64,000 bases of DNA from Tritrichomonas foetus. Taxonomy: Eukaryota; Parabasalia; Tritrichomonadida; Tritrichomonadidae. Below the pieces are notes generated by a model. That model saw only the letters and a program-made list of their open reading frames with translations, was not told the DNA's origin and searched no databases. The stretch is taken from contig MLAK01000566.1 in the NCBI GenBank assembly GCA_001839685.1, positions 41,144-105,143 of the forward strand, in the 5' to 3' direction. The first letter of the stretch is position 1, and each line of letters opens with the position of its first letter. A program made the translations under genes and the position numbers. Below, piece after piece: positions 39,188-49,655 of the stretch.

Positions 39188-41431
39188 TTATTCGCAATCA
39201 CTCGATTCAGGGATAAGCTCATCGAGTTCAGAGTTAGTGATTTGATATCCACCCATCCGTTTTGGCTGTGATTTTTCTTCGAACATTCGTGCAGGTGGAA
39301 CGTCATCGTAATAGTCTTCTTCAACAGGAATTGGACCAACGTCCGTTCTTTTCACAATTCCAATCACGGGCTGATCAGGCTGCTTTGGTGGCGATGTTGG
39401 AATTTCCTTAATCGAATTTTGTTCTGGAATATTTTCATCTTCGGTGATAAAAGTGACGCTTGGTTTCTTTCCTTTATTTCCACTCATCTTAGATTTACTT
39501 CCCGCATGCTTTGCTTGATTTTGAGATTCTGAGTGCTGCTGTTGTGCGTGAATTTGGGTACCATGGAAATTGAATTTAACTTCTGGTTGAGGATCTGGAT
39601 CTGGAATCTCGGGAAGGTGGTCTTCAGGAATTGTTGTTGCTTTTCGATGTTTCCTTCTTTTCTTCTTTGGTGTCATTGGTGATGCTTGTTGTGACGGTTG
39701 CTGTTGTGAAGAGTTTGGCGATTGTTGAGAATGAGTTTGCTGCTTGACGTTTTCCACACTGGTATTTGCTTTATCGTTTTCGTCTTCATTGTCTGAATTT
39801 TGAATAAGTTCGTCGAGTTCAGCATTTGTGAAATCAACTTGTTGACTCTGCCTGAGATTTGTGGTTTCTTCTTCTTCAACAGTGGGAGATTCTTCATTGT
39901 CGATAAGAAATGGATCCATTGTGTCTGCCTGTGCTGGAATGACGAATGGATCTGCTTCCTGCAAATTGGGTTGATCTTCCGTCAAATTCACATTGTCTTT
40001 CGATTTTGAATGTGCCATATTTCTTGCATTAGCATTAAGATTAGAGCTTGAAGTGACATTTGAAGTGGTATTCGAGCTACCATTGGAGTTTGGTTCACTT
40101 GAACTATTAGAATGACAATTTGAGTGGTTATTTGATTGATTATTGGAATGATTTGATGAGTGATGGGCATTTTCTGATGATGATGGTCGATTTGGATTTC
40201 GGTTTTGATTTCGATGGACTCTGTTTGTTTTACATTCGTCTTGTTGTTGTGAAATATTTTGAATGCTTTGAATATTTTGTTGTTGATTTTGTTGAGCGCG
40301 CTTTTTGAGATTGGCTGGTGGTGTTTCTGCTTGTCTACTTACAGATTTGGCTAGTGTTTCTGGTGATCTGTTTGTATTTTTGCCTTCATTTGTTTCATAA
40401 TCATAATCATTACTATTACTATTGTTATTGTTATTAACATTATTGTTTGAATTGCTCGGATTATTGATGTGGCTGTGATGGTGCTTATTTGGTGTTTGTG
40501 GAGTAGAATTATGCATTTTATGAGTATTTGCGATTTCAGTCATTTCTTTAATAATGTTTCCTGCTGCAAAATTAGCAACTGTATCCATCTGACCTTGTGT
40601 CATGTCGTCAACAATGTGCGGCTTCTCTTTTTCGTAAATGTCAAGATGAGGAATGTTTGGAGTATTCGAGAAGCTGCTCGCGATTCCATTTGATTTATGT
40701 GAATAATCATTTTGTTGGTGCGGGGTTCGAGCTGATACATGATTTTCAGGTGGCATTTCATCAATTTCTATACTAACTGGTTCATAAACTTTTGGAGGAG
40801 CAGTTTTTATATCAACTGTGTCACATTTCATGAATTTTAGGATGGGTTTTGCTTTTTGATTAGAATTTTGGTTCTGATTTGAATGCAGTTGTTGATGCTG
40901 ATTTTGAATATGTGAAATGTTTGGATTTCCATTATTTGAATTCAATATTATATTCAAATTTGGATTGTTGTTTCTGATGGCTGCCCAAATGTCAGAAAAT
41001 TCATTATGTCTATTAATTATGTGCTTATCTATGTAGCCCAAATTCTTGAATCTTTTACCGCATATGGCGCAGGTTTCTCCCTGAGTCTGTAAAGTGTGAA
41101 GTAGCTTTCTTGAATTATTTTCACGCTGTTCGAGCTTCGAAATTTCTTCAGTTGCCTCCGAATATTTTTTAGCTGCTTCATTCAATAAATTTTTTAATTC
41201 TTTTTGCGAGCGTAGGAGATATTCAATAGTTGCCTGAATTAGTACAAACAATTTTGGGAATCCTGGGTTTGGAAAACTGGACGATTGAATGCCTGCGAAA
41301 TCCGAATTCAAAAACATTTTAACGAAAGATCGAACTGCTTTAAGATTATTTTGCCGTAAAATACTTTGCGGATCTAAGGATTGGACTAGGCTCCAGTCGA
41401 AATATATTTGATTCGAGTCTGGGGCATTCAT
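39188..41431 (-). CDS. DZIP1: DZIP1-like zinc-finger protein of the flagellar base
   Basis: The N-terminal 115 residues match the Dzip-like domain: FDWSLVQSLDPQSILRQNNL, then LFVLIQATIEYLLRSQKEL, then coiled coil. A single C2H2 finger follows (C121, C124, H137, H142; CAICGKRFKNLGYIDKHI). In animals DZIP1/DZIP1L act at basal bodies and the ciliary transition zone, which fits a flagellated cell. The remaining 600 residues are disordered, rich in Asn, Gln, Ser and His, with acidic C-terminal parts. An acidic motif occurs twice: FTNAELDELI near residue 533 and ITNSELDELI at 731-740. The product length (747) is within the family range. Confidence 0.8.
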   Translation of the reverse strand: MNAPDSNQIYFDWSLVQSLDPQSILRQNNLKAVRSFVKMFLNSDFAGIQSSSFPNPGFPKLFVLIQATIEYLLRSQKELKNLLNEAAKKYSEATEEISKLEQRENNSRKLLHTLQTQGETCAICGKRFKNLGYIDKHIINRHNEFSDIWAAIRNNNPNLNIILNSNNGNPNISHIQNQHQQLHSNQNQNSNQKAKPILKFMKCDTVDIKTAPPKVYEPVSIEIDEMPPENHVSARTPHQQNDYSHKSNGIASSFSNTPNIPHLDIYEKEKPHIVDDMTQGQMDTVANFAAGNIIKEMTEIANTHKMHNSTPQTPNKHHHSHINNPSNSNNNVNNNNNSNSNDYDYETNEGKNTNRSPETLAKSVSRQAETPPANLKKRAQQNQQQNIQSIQNISQQQDECKTNRVHRNQNRNPNRPSSSENAHHSSNHSNNQSNNHSNCHSNSSSEPNSNGSSNTTSNVTSSSNLNANARNMAHSKSKDNVNLTEDQPNLQEADPFVIPAQADTMDPFLIDNEESPTVEEEETTNLRQSQQVDFTNAELDELIQNSDNEDENDKANTSVENVKQQTHSQQSPNSSQQQPSQQASPMTPKKKRRKHRKATTIPEDHLPEIPDPDPQPEVKFNFHGTQIHAQQQHSESQNQAKHAGSKSKMSGNKGKKPSVTFITEDENIPEQNSIKEIPTSPPKQPDQPVIGIVKRTDVGPIPVEEDYYDDVPPARMFEEKSQPKRMGGYQITNSELDELIPESSDCE

Positions 41432-42370
41432 GGATAATAATTATTATACTGGGGAAACTTTTTCTATGACTTTGATGGTCATTTCTGAGAATTACATATT
41501 TATTCAGTCAAATCGAAATCTGCAACTAAATTTTGGAAAAAGAAGACTAACAAACTTTTTCAGAAGATCTATGTTTTACTTCCAACTTTTTAATAGTTTT
41601 AGTTTTTGTTTACGATTAATTATCAACAAACTTTTTGATAAATTTACACTTATATTTGTGTTGGTTTCACTTTTTGAAAAATCATACACCACTGAAAAAT
41701 TCTATCCAAATGTTTAAGTTATCAATTCTGGAATAATTTTCAATTATGATTTCAAATTTAAATTGTCATTCTGGTATCGGAGATATTTGAATGAATTTCA
41801 TAATAAAATTTTCAAATCAGTAATAACGGGGCAAAATTATATTTGGTAACGAAAAATTTATTCTTTCCGAGAGAAATGTTTATTTTTGGATTTTAAATAA
41901 ATTTCCGATAAGAGGAAAAATTTACAAAAATTTCATGTATCGATCATATCATTTCGATGGCAACGAATAAATAACTAGATATTTGAATGAACATCTGTTG
42001 TCATTTGTATTTGAAACTGAGAAGACAAATTTACAACTCAAAGATGAAACGTCTTTCCAGTAAAATTGACTCAAATATTAATAAAAAAAACAAAAAATCT
42101 GATTGTGAACATTACCATTAAATACAAAAAGCATTTTTACAAGCTAAGTGTCAATAGAATTCGTGCATGTTGAAATGTGGAAAATAATAAGGTAATCTAT
42201 TATAGGAAATGTTTCTTTACCAGAAATATCTTTGTCTTGTTATATCTCTGAAATTAAGTGAATTTACATGTTAAGTTAGAGACTTGGGAAGAAATTCAGT
42301 TTCCAATGATTTTGGTAATTGTGATGTGAAAGGTCTAATAAAGGCCAAAAGTTGGAAAATTTAATGAGTT
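41432..42370. other. Divergent intergenic region
   Basis: About 0.9 kb of AT-rich DNA upstream of both the DZIP1-like gene (-) and the coiled-coil gene (+). A 95-codon plus-strand frame at 41430-41717 overlaps the DZIP1-like start and lacks coding character. Confidence 0.5.
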
Positions 42371-42454
42371 AATGTGATGTGAACTTTGGGTCACTTCGAC
42401 TTGGAGGAGCTGTGTTCACTCGCCTCCAATGAGAATTTCACATTTACCCTTTTT
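42371..42454 (+). ncRNA. Candidate structured RNA in a GC-richer island
   Basis: A nested fold is visible: outer stem AATGTGA (42371-42377) with TCACATT (42438-42444), and inner hairpin TTGGAGG (42401-42407) with CCTCCAA (42423-42429), with a short GTC/GAC hairpin between. A T5 run follows at 42450-42454. The stretch is distinctly more GC-rich than its surroundings. No RNA family is recognised and no ORF explains it. It could instead be a regulatory element of the coiled-coil gene, about 120 bp downstream. Confidence 0.35.
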
Positions 42455-42575
42455 AAGTGTCAAAAAGCAATACTCATAAGAAAAATCCAACAGAGACTTG
42501 TCATGAAAAAACATATGATTTTGGGAGAACGTTAAAATTTTTTGAATACACTGTACGTTTAGAATCATCAATTTG

Positions 42576-45500
42576 ATGTTTTCGTATCAATCATTTGATC
42601 CACAATGCACAGATCAAATGAACAACGATGATATCACGAATATGCACCAATTACAACAAGAAATCGATCGACTACGAGAGGAAAATAATACATTACGAAC
42701 ACAATTTAATGAAGTCTCTTCAATGAGCGATCAACTCGAAACAATACACCAACAGAATATCCAATTAACTAAACAAATACGAATTGCTAATTCAGAGCGT
42801 GACGATCTTCAAAGGAGATTAGATATTAGTTTACAGCGAAATGAAGAAATTAAAAAGCAGCGAGAGCAAGAAAAAATTACTCCAACAATTATTAAAAATA
42901 CTCATGACGATAAATCAATAATCGAAAAAGAAAGAATTCAATGGCAAAATGAAAAGAATGCTTTAACACTCAAAAATAGCGAACTTTTACAGCTTTTAAC
43001 AAATGAACAAAACAAAAATGCAGAAATTCAAAAATCAATCACTAGCTTAATTTCCACGTCCAATAATTACTTCCAAACTTCTTTTTCAACAATTCAAGAA
43101 ATATCATCGTATATTGGTCAATCTCCAAGACCACCGTGTAGACTTGGAACACCAAGAAAAGACCCCGAAATCTCTAAATCAACAATAGACTCATTAAATC
43201 AAAAAATTAAAAAGCAGAGAAGCGAAATTAAAGAACTTAAAAAATTATATAATATGTCTGAGCAACACTCAACGCAAATTCAAAATGAAACTAAAAAATC
43301 TAAAGAAGAAGCAGATAATATTATTACAGAGCTTGAAGGAAAACTAACTCAGCTTCAACATAATTTTCAATTACAGGAACTTCAATCACATCATGAACTC
43401 CAAATGAGAGATAACCAAATCAGAAATCTTCAAGATACAATTCATGAACTTCAACAAAAACAAAGTGATACACAAAGCGATTATTCCAAAGGAGAATTTT
43501 CCACTAATGAAATTAATTTTATGAAAAAGCAACTACAATCGTACAAAGATAAAGTTCATGAATATAATAAAACATTAACTCAAATGAAGCATGAAAATTC
43601 TCAACTTCAATCACAACTTTCAGAAGCAAATAATTCAGCAGAAACTATCAAAAAGAGATTGGCAAATTCAGAGACAAATGGAACAAATCTACTTGCAGAA
43701 AATGAAAATATAAAATGCTCACTATCTACATTACAAATCGAATATGATAAACTTCAAGAACAATATCAGACATCAATATCACAAATTCAATCTTTAGAAT
43801 CATCATCAAAACAAAATGAAACTAATCAACTCGAAACACAAAGTAAGATAGATAAGCTGAATAACTCTGTTAGCATTTTGGAATCTGCATGCGAAAAATA
43901 TAAAAATGAAACCAGAACTTTATATGATGAACGCGATAAAATTATCACTATTTTACAGAAAGAAAATAATTTATTGAAAAGTTATGAAGTGTGTTTCCGG
44001 AAATTATCAGATGAAAATAAATCTATTAAAAAGAATCTTCATGCAGAACAGTTTAAGATTTCTAATCAAATAGTTAAACAAGAAGAAATTGATATACCTT
44101 ATACATCATGGTTTTGCAAAGAATTTCCATCAGAGTTATGCAATATGATTAATGATACAGCTAAAAATAATAGTTTACCAATTACCACTAAACTTCGATA
44201 TATTTTGGCTATTATTGCCAAGTTTTATAACAAAAAACTTAAAGATTGTGAAACAGAGCACGAAGATTCTACCAAATATGATAATCAAAAAATAAAAGTT
44301 TTAGAACAGTTGTTAGAAAAATTATCTGGAATAGATAAATTTACTAATGTTTCCGTTGAAGCTCTTTTATCTGACCCATCCAAAATAGTCAATATATCTT
44401 CATCAATCGATCAAATTAAAGTTACTATTGAAGAAAAAGAATCTGAGATAACCAAAGTTAATGATATTTTACTATCTATTTATACCAAGCTTAGTGTTAC
44501 CACAAAAGAAGAAGCATTAAATACTTTAGATAGATTAATTCATACTTTAGAACAGCTCAAGAATCAAGTTGACCACCAAAAAGTTAAGATGAATAAACAA
44601 AAGAAAGAATTTGCAACTTTCAAATCGGTTTGTTTAAGTCAACAAAAAGAAATTGAAGATATTGTCAATGATCAACAAGAGCAATATTCAAAAATGGTTC
44701 AAGAAAGAGATGAGTTGCTTGCTAAACTAAAAGAAACAGAATTAGCAAACAACACTCTGAGTACTGACATATCAAGACTCAACAATGAGCATAAAGAATC
44801 ATTGAATATTCATGAGAAAAAATGTGATGAAGTAATGTCATCCATGAAATCACAAATTGATGAAGTTAAAAATCAATACTCACAAGAATTAAATTCCAAA
44901 GATCAGCAAATTATGGATATGCAACAGAAAATCCAACAACAAGAAAAAGAAATTATTCAATGGAAGAGGACAGCTGAGTTATTGAAAAAGAGTAAAATTG
45001 AAAAAGACAATCAGCTTATTGAAGTTACTACGAAAGCACAAGAAATGGAAAGGACAAGGCAAGAAAAATTAGCTCGCGAAAAAGCGTCTCTAAAAGCGCA
45101 ATTTGAGCAATTGGTTAATCATACAAAAGCCAAAAATGAAGAATTAAGAAAACTGGTTTTGAAAACTACAAAATCACTTGAAGAAACACAGAAAAGAAAT
45201 AAAGAGCTAGTTTCTTCATGCACACAGCTCTCAATAGAAAATCAACAACATCAAGCTAAAATTGAAGGAATGAAAGAAGAACTTGAGCGTGAGCATCGAT
45301 TAATGGACACTAAACTTAAAGCATCAGTAATGTCAATAGAGTTACAGACACAAAATAATATTGAAGAATTAAAATCACAATATGATCTAGAAAAAAGAAA
45401 TATATTTGGATATATCGCAACTTCTTTTAGGCAATTCTTTAATGCAAGTTCAATTTTAAATGAAGACTCATTTAAATCATTAGTTGATACTGTACACGCA

Positions 45501-45620
45501 GAATTATTAAGACTTGCTAAGCAAGATTTAACACTTAGGAAAATTCTAGGTATAACTCCCGCGGAATCAATTGAAAGTCATATATCGAAACTTCTTTTAG
45601 ATATGTACCAATCTTCATAA
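42576..45620 (+). CDS. Long coiled-coil protein, 1014 residues
   Basis: The protein is coiled coil over most of residues 20-480 and 600-930, rich in Gln, Glu, Lys and Asn. A short ordered-looking island at about 505-560 (YTSWFCKEFPSELCNMINDT) and a C-terminal helical module (about 945-1014; RQFFNASSILNEDSFKSLVDTV) are the only non-coil parts. There is no membrane segment, so it may be a cytoskeletal, centrin-associated or Golgi-tether-like protein; the function is not recognised. The ATG at 42576 follows a TTG. The stop overlaps TAAA. Confidence 0.85.
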   Translation: MFSYQSFDPQCTDQMNNDDITNMHQLQQEIDRLREENNTLRTQFNEVSSMSDQLETIHQQNIQLTKQIRIANSERDDLQRRLDISLQRNEEIKKQREQEKITPTIIKNTHDDKSIIEKERIQWQNEKNALTLKNSELLQLLTNEQNKNAEIQKSITSLISTSNNYFQTSFSTIQEISSYIGQSPRPPCRLGTPRKDPEISKSTIDSLNQKIKKQRSEIKELKKLYNMSEQHSTQIQNETKKSKEEADNIITELEGKLTQLQHNFQLQELQSHHELQMRDNQIRNLQDTIHELQQKQSDTQSDYSKGEFSTNEINFMKKQLQSYKDKVHEYNKTLTQMKHENSQLQSQLSEANNSAETIKKRLANSETNGTNLLAENENIKCSLSTLQIEYDKLQEQYQTSISQIQSLESSSKQNETNQLETQSKIDKLNNSVSILESACEKYKNETRTLYDERDKIITILQKENNLLKSYEVCFRKLSDENKSIKKNLHAEQFKISNQIVKQEEIDIPYTSWFCKEFPSELCNMINDTAKNNSLPITTKLRYILAIIAKFYNKKLKDCETEHEDSTKYDNQKIKVLEQLLEKLSGIDKFTNVSVEALLSDPSKIVNISSSIDQIKVTIEEKESEITKVNDILLSIYTKLSVTTKEEALNTLDRLIHTLEQLKNQVDHQKVKMNKQKKEFATFKSVCLSQQKEIEDIVNDQQEQYSKMVQERDELLAKLKETELANNTLSTDISRLNNEHKESLNIHEKKCDEVMSSMKSQIDEVKNQYSQELNSKDQQIMDMQQKIQQQEKEIIQWKRTAELLKKSKIEKDNQLIEVTTKAQEMERTRQEKLAREKASLKAQFEQLVNHTKAKNEELRKLVLKTTKSLEETQKRNKELVSSCTQLSIENQQHQAKIEGMKEELEREHRLMDTKLKASVMSIELQTQNNIEELKSQYDLEKRNIFGYIATSFRQFFNASSILNEDSFKSLVDTVHAELLRLAKQDLTLRKILGITPAESIESHISKLLLDMYQSS

Positions 45621-45719
45621 ACATGTTACTATTTTGTTTCTATTTTGCTTTACTTTCTTATTTTACACTTCTTTTTTGTTTCTCGAGAAATAAGGTATTG
45701 TACATAGTATTCACAATAG

Positions 45720-47156
45720 TTAATCCAAATGGTTATAAATGTTTTCAGCTAATTGTGCTAGTTGACTATCAACATGTGTTGACAAGTTAAATAAACACTG
45801 ACCAAATTCTAATTCGATTAAAATTGGTCGAAAATATTCACCATCATCATAATACAAAGTGGAAAGCGCTTGAACCAATTCAAAACAAAAAACACTATCA
45901 TCATCATCCAACATACTAACAAATTGTTCTATTACTGCATGCGTACAATATTTTCGTCTAAACGAAACATTGACATCTTCAAAAAAGTGTAGGAGAATGG
46001 AAACAATATGTTTCTTATTTATGTAATCTGTTTTATTGATAATTTCAATCAGTGAATCAAGAACATCATATTTAAAGAAAGTTATCCAAAAATCACGTCC
46101 TAAAATGTCAATTGTTGAAAGAATAACACCTAAACAATTTTGATCAACTTTTTTAAGTAGTTCTGCAGTTTTTTTAAAGAAGACACCATTTGTAATAATA
46201 TTAGTTTGAATTTCTCCTTTACTAGCAAAATTTAAAATATTTCGAATGATTTTATAAATTTCTATAATTTGACTACTTTCAACACAAGTTAAGCCTTTGA
46301 TTATACTTGAGTCAATTCCATTTTTTTTAGCAATAGTCAACATGTTTAAATTCAAAGAGACAGTCTGTAAGATTTTAATGGCTGCAGATGTAAGATTTGG
46401 TCTTGAGCGACTCAAATGTGGAAGTGCTAATTTAATGATTTGTTCGACAAGTTCAGGTGGAACCTGATCACCAAATTCTTGATCAAATATGGTGTGATAA
46501 AGTAAAGAACGCAAAAAAAGGAGAGCTTGTGAACAAACTAATTCATATTTTGTTTCTTTTGAAATGAACAAAATATCAGAAATGACGCCATCATAATTTA
46601 ATAGAAAAATACCAACTTTTAAATTATATTCAAAAAAATCACCAATTACATTTAATGCAAGTTTCCGTATATACGATTCTTCTGATTTTAATTGAGGAAA
46701 TATATATATCATTGTATTCAGAACTTGATCAGTGATTTGAAGTTTATATATGCATGAAAAAACTTTTAATGCATCATAAATAAACTGAGAATTATGGTTA
46801 CATTGAATAAGGATCCATGAAACAAATTCAACGAAATGGAGATCACAAATCACTTGAAAAGGAACCATTTCCATATTGGAAAAAAGATATAAGATATAAT
46901 TTAAAGTTGAACATAATAAAGCTTCAGATGATGGATTAAACATATCACAAATGTTTTCCTGATCTCTTATATACATTTGAGCCATATAATCAACTATTTG
47001 ATCAATAACATTATTAATTGGCATTTCCATCACTTCATTATGTTCAATCTCAATAATAAATGAATTTTTAACATCACTTTCAAGCACATTAAAAAACTCT
47101 TGTAATAATCTTTCTCGTTGATTTGTAAAGAAATGCTTGCTAGTTTTATAATCCAT
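45720..47156 (-). CDS. Armadillo/HEAT-like helical protein, 478 residues
   Basis: The first ATG is at 47156. The sequence consists of amphipathic helix pairs such as ESYIRKLALNVIGDFFEYNL and HLSRSRPNLTSAAIKILQTV, typical of Armadillo solenoids related to importin-alpha-like folds. No importin-beta-binding N-terminus or conserved Trp/Asn ladder is evident, so it is not a classical importin-alpha. The repeat style recalls the 567-residue protein at 18214-19917. An initiator-like TCATT lies at 47168-47164. It is divergent, 65 bp apart, from the VAP-like gene. Confidence 0.75.
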   Translation of the reverse strand: MDYKTSKHFFTNQRERLLQEFFNVLESDVKNSFIIEIEHNEVMEMPINNVIDQIVDYMAQMYIRDQENICDMFNPSSEALLCSTLNYILYLFSNMEMVPFQVICDLHFVEFVSWILIQCNHNSQFIYDALKVFSCIYKLQITDQVLNTMIYIFPQLKSEESYIRKLALNVIGDFFEYNLKVGIFLLNYDGVISDILFISKETKYELVCSQALLFLRSLLYHTIFDQEFGDQVPPELVEQIIKLALPHLSRSRPNLTSAAIKILQTVSLNLNMLTIAKKNGIDSSIIKGLTCVESSQIIEIYKIIRNILNFASKGEIQTNIITNGVFFKKTAELLKKVDQNCLGVILSTIDILGRDFWITFFKYDVLDSLIEIINKTDYINKKHIVSILLHFFEDVNVSFRRKYCTHAVIEQFVSMLDDDDSVFCFELVQALSTLYYDDGEYFRPILIELEFGQCLFNLSTHVDSQLAQLAENIYNHLD

Positions 47157-47163
47157 GGAAACC

Positions 47164-47168
47164 AATGA
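47164..47168 (-). promoter_or_regulatory. Initiator-like TCATT
   Basis: On the minus strand TCATT lies seven bases before the ATG at 47156. This supports the ATG over the upstream TTG as start. The role is inferred. Confidence 0.5.
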
Positions 47169-47221
47169 ACGTTTAAAAATTCACCTCAATCAAACATGAT
47201 ATTAGTGAATTCTCTTTTTAA

Positions 47222-47950
47222 ATGCTTTACAAAATTCTGATGGGCAAACGGTCTCCTATTTTTCTCAAACCTACCGAAATGTTTTCTCGACCGCTGATTT
47301 TAGAACCAAATCCATTAATTTTAAGTAAAACAGGACGAATTCATAATAAAGGAACGATCGAATTAAAAAACATAAGCAAACAAACGATATTATTTCAATT
47401 ATCTTTTGACCCTGACGTATTCTGCGGAATCTCACCTGCTTGCGGAGAACTAGATAAAATGGCATCTCGATCTTTGACGTTTCTTCTTGAAGATACTAAT
47501 CGAGATTTGAATGAATTAACATTTACGATTAAATACTTCATAGTGCCACCAGATTCAACCCCCGACCAAATCACCGATATAATGATGAATCAAAACTCAT
47601 GGAAGGATACAATTACAGCTACAATTAAATTCTCTTCTCATGCTGAAGATGCAATGAAATCAGTTTCTTCCGCATTCAAAACTAGAAACTCACTTAAAAA
47701 GGCAATCGCGCGAGAAGAAAATAACAATTTGGACGAAGAGGAAAGAGCCATGCTTGAGCGAAAAATTGGAGACAAAGAAGCCCAAAAAGCTCAACTCGAA
47801 CGAAAAGTCGAATCCCTCAGACAACAACTTGAGAAGAAAAATGAAGAATCTGTTAAGTTCGCTAGAAATCCAACAGTGGAATATAACTTGGTTTACATTG
47901 GAATCATTATTTTGTTACTCGCGATTTTAAAAAGGAAAATTTTCAACTAG
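47222..47950 (+). CDS. VAP-like MSP-domain, tail-anchored membrane protein
   Basis: The 242-residue protein has the VAMP-associated protein layout. A major sperm protein beta-sandwich occupies about residues 25-145 (LILEPNPLILSKTGR, KGTIELKNISKQTILFQL), then a coiled coil at about 170-215, then a C-terminal membrane helix (LVYIGIIILLLAILKRK). VAPs sit in the ER membrane and tether lipid-transfer proteins carrying FFAT motifs. Whether the FFAT-binding surface is conserved cannot be judged by eye. A second ATG six codons in is possible. It shares a short divergent promoter region with the Armadillo-like gene. Confidence 0.82.
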   Translation: MLYKILMGKRSPIFLKPTEMFSRPLILEPNPLILSKTGRIHNKGTIELKNISKQTILFQLSFDPDVFCGISPACGELDKMASRSLTFLLEDTNRDLNELTFTIKYFIVPPDSTPDQITDIMMNQNSWKDTITATIKFSSHAEDAMKSVSSAFKTRNSLKKAIAREENNNLDEEERAMLERKIGDKEAQKAQLERKVESLRQQLEKKNEESVKFARNPTVEYNLVYIGIIILLLAILKRKIFN

Positions 47951-48354
47951 TTTTTGTTAAACTGGTGAAATTCATGAGTGTGAATACTTTGTTAATTTAA
48001 TAAAAAAATGTATACATTATTCTTTGAATGTAATTCGTCTCTTCTCTAAAAAAAGGTTTGAAAACCATAACAATGGCAACTTTTTGAATGCTGATGAGTC
48101 AAATTCACAATTCTTGTGAAGTTTAGTCAACACTTTTGATAGGAAGAGCTAGAAAAGAGATGTTACATCTAATTAATTCATAATAAATTAGATTTTTGGA
48201 AATTTATAACAGAAAGAAAATCTGACCATTCTCTAAATTTGGTTATTAGTTTGAAATCATCAAACCAATACTTCTCATCATTCAAGGAGCCATTATTACA
48301 ATACAAAGAATCACAAAATCTTATTTTCAGTCAATACATAATCGAAATCTGAAA

Positions 48355-48385
<31 letters not shown>

Positions 48386-48710
48386 CTTTTTCCACTCAGA
48401 CCAAGTTAATAATATTAGCCATTATAAACAATAAATGAATAAATTGATGACGCATAACTTTACTTAAGCCATAATTTAGAAAGATAGTTTCATCAAATAA
48501 AATCATTGAAAATAAATACAATTATGATCATTTTGAATATACATTGATATACACTGTTAGATTGATATATATTGATAGAAATTGAAACTCATTAATGTTT
48601 TTTTTATTTGAGAATTTATTATTGTGATTGAAATATATTAATTTCGATTTATTTGAGAATTTAATTTGTTGTAAAAATTTACTGTATCAGCAATGAATGT
48701 TTGACCAATT
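47951..48710. other. AT-rich intergenic DNA with poly-T tract
   Basis: About 0.76 kb between convergent genes without a supported gene. It includes a 26-base T homopolymer at 48360-48385. Confidence 0.6.
48360..48385. repeat. 26-bp poly-T homopolymer
   Basis: An uninterrupted run of 26 T's in intergenic DNA. The length may be imprecise for sequencing reasons. Confidence 0.9.
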
Positions 48711-49388
48711 TTATTCGCTTGGAGTATCAGTTGGCCTTCTTCTATAATTTTGTGAGACTGATCTGTGACGTCTGCTGTCGTAATCGTAGTCATCATCTCT
48801 CCTGTCGTAACGAGACGATCTTCTTTCGTATTCGGGGTAATCTCTGTAGCCTCCACCGCCACCTCGTCTATAATTATAATCGTCATAATATGGATCGCTG
48901 TAGCGCTGTCTGTAAGCTGGAGGTGGTCCCATATCATATGAGTTTCTATCGTACCTTACAGGAGGACGATAGCTATCATATCTGTCATCACGATATCCGT
49001 GACTGTAGTATCTTGGAGACCTGTCGCGGTCATCACGTGGGCGCCTCATTCCATCGTTTGGCTTGCGCTTGTAATCTGGCATGTATGGTCGATTTGATTG
49101 TTCGACAACAATTCTGCGATCTTTGTATTCAGTGTCGTTCAATTCGGCGATTGCTTTTTCTCCGTCTTCTTTTCTCGATAAAGTAACGAAAGAATTTCCT
49201 GAAAATTGGCCTGTTTTCTTGTTTTTGCGATTGCATACATTGATGACTTTACCAAACCTTTCAAATAATTCTTGAACATCTTGGTCAGTACATGACAATG
49301 GGAGATTGTTGACGTAAAGTGTGATGTTGTCGGAAGTATCTTCTTGTTGTTCTTCTTGTGGAGGATTGTCTTCTGGAGGAACGCTCAT
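48711..49388 (-). CDS. RRM protein with Arg/Tyr/Asp-rich tail (SR/Tra2-like)
   Basis: The product is 225 residues from the ATG at 49388. One RRM spans about residues 22-98, with RNP2 LYVNNL and an RNP1-like GNSFVTLS. The tail is rich in Arg, Tyr, Asp, Ser and Gly with many RD/RY/RS dipeptides. This layout resembles Tra2/SR-type splicing regulators or other abundant mRNP proteins. With few introns known in trichomonads, a general mRNA-binding role is equally possible. A strong initiator-like TCACTTT lies upstream. Confidence 0.85.
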   Translation of the reverse strand: MSVPPEDNPPQEEQQEDTSDNITLYVNNLPLSCTDQDVQELFERFGKVINVCNRKNKKTGQFSGNSFVTLSRKEDGEKAIAELNDTEYKDRRIVVEQSNRPYMPDYKRKPNDGMRRPRDDRDRSPRYYSHGYRDDRYDSYRPPVRYDRNSYDMGPPPAYRQRYSDPYYDDYNYRRGGGGGYRDYPEYERRSSRYDRRDDDYDYDSRRHRSVSQNYRRRPTDTPSE

Positions 49389-49396
49389 CAACTAAA

Positions 49397-49403
49397 AAAG
49401 TGA
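49397..49403 (-). promoter_or_regulatory. Initiator-like TCACTTT
   Basis: On the minus strand TCACTTT lies eight bases before the ATG at 49388, an excellent match to TCA-pyrimidine-(T/A). The role is inferred. Confidence 0.55.
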
Positions 49404-49655
49404 CATTTTAACCATGGCTTAAAAAAATTGTGAATGATCTTAAATCTGAAAAATAATAAAATGCGTTTACCTCATTTGTCAAAAGTTAAAAATCAATTTG
49501 GTAAGCTTTTTATTATATGAAAAAGAGGCAAAATATATGAAACTCAGTGTACAAATAATTTTTTACATATCGAATGATATAAATGCACATTAAAATTTTG
49601 AAATGACAACGATAGAACCTAATGATTATTTAGTCGCAATGTGTAAAGAGGAGGT
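49404..49655. other. Divergent intergenic region
   Basis: AT-rich DNA between the two RRM genes; no gene seen. A candidate structured stretch follows at 49656-49745. Confidence 0.5.

Noticed and set aside
41430..41717. 95-codon plus-strand frame overlapping the DZIP1-like start
   Set aside because: AT-driven composition, no homology features, overlap with a well supported gene start.
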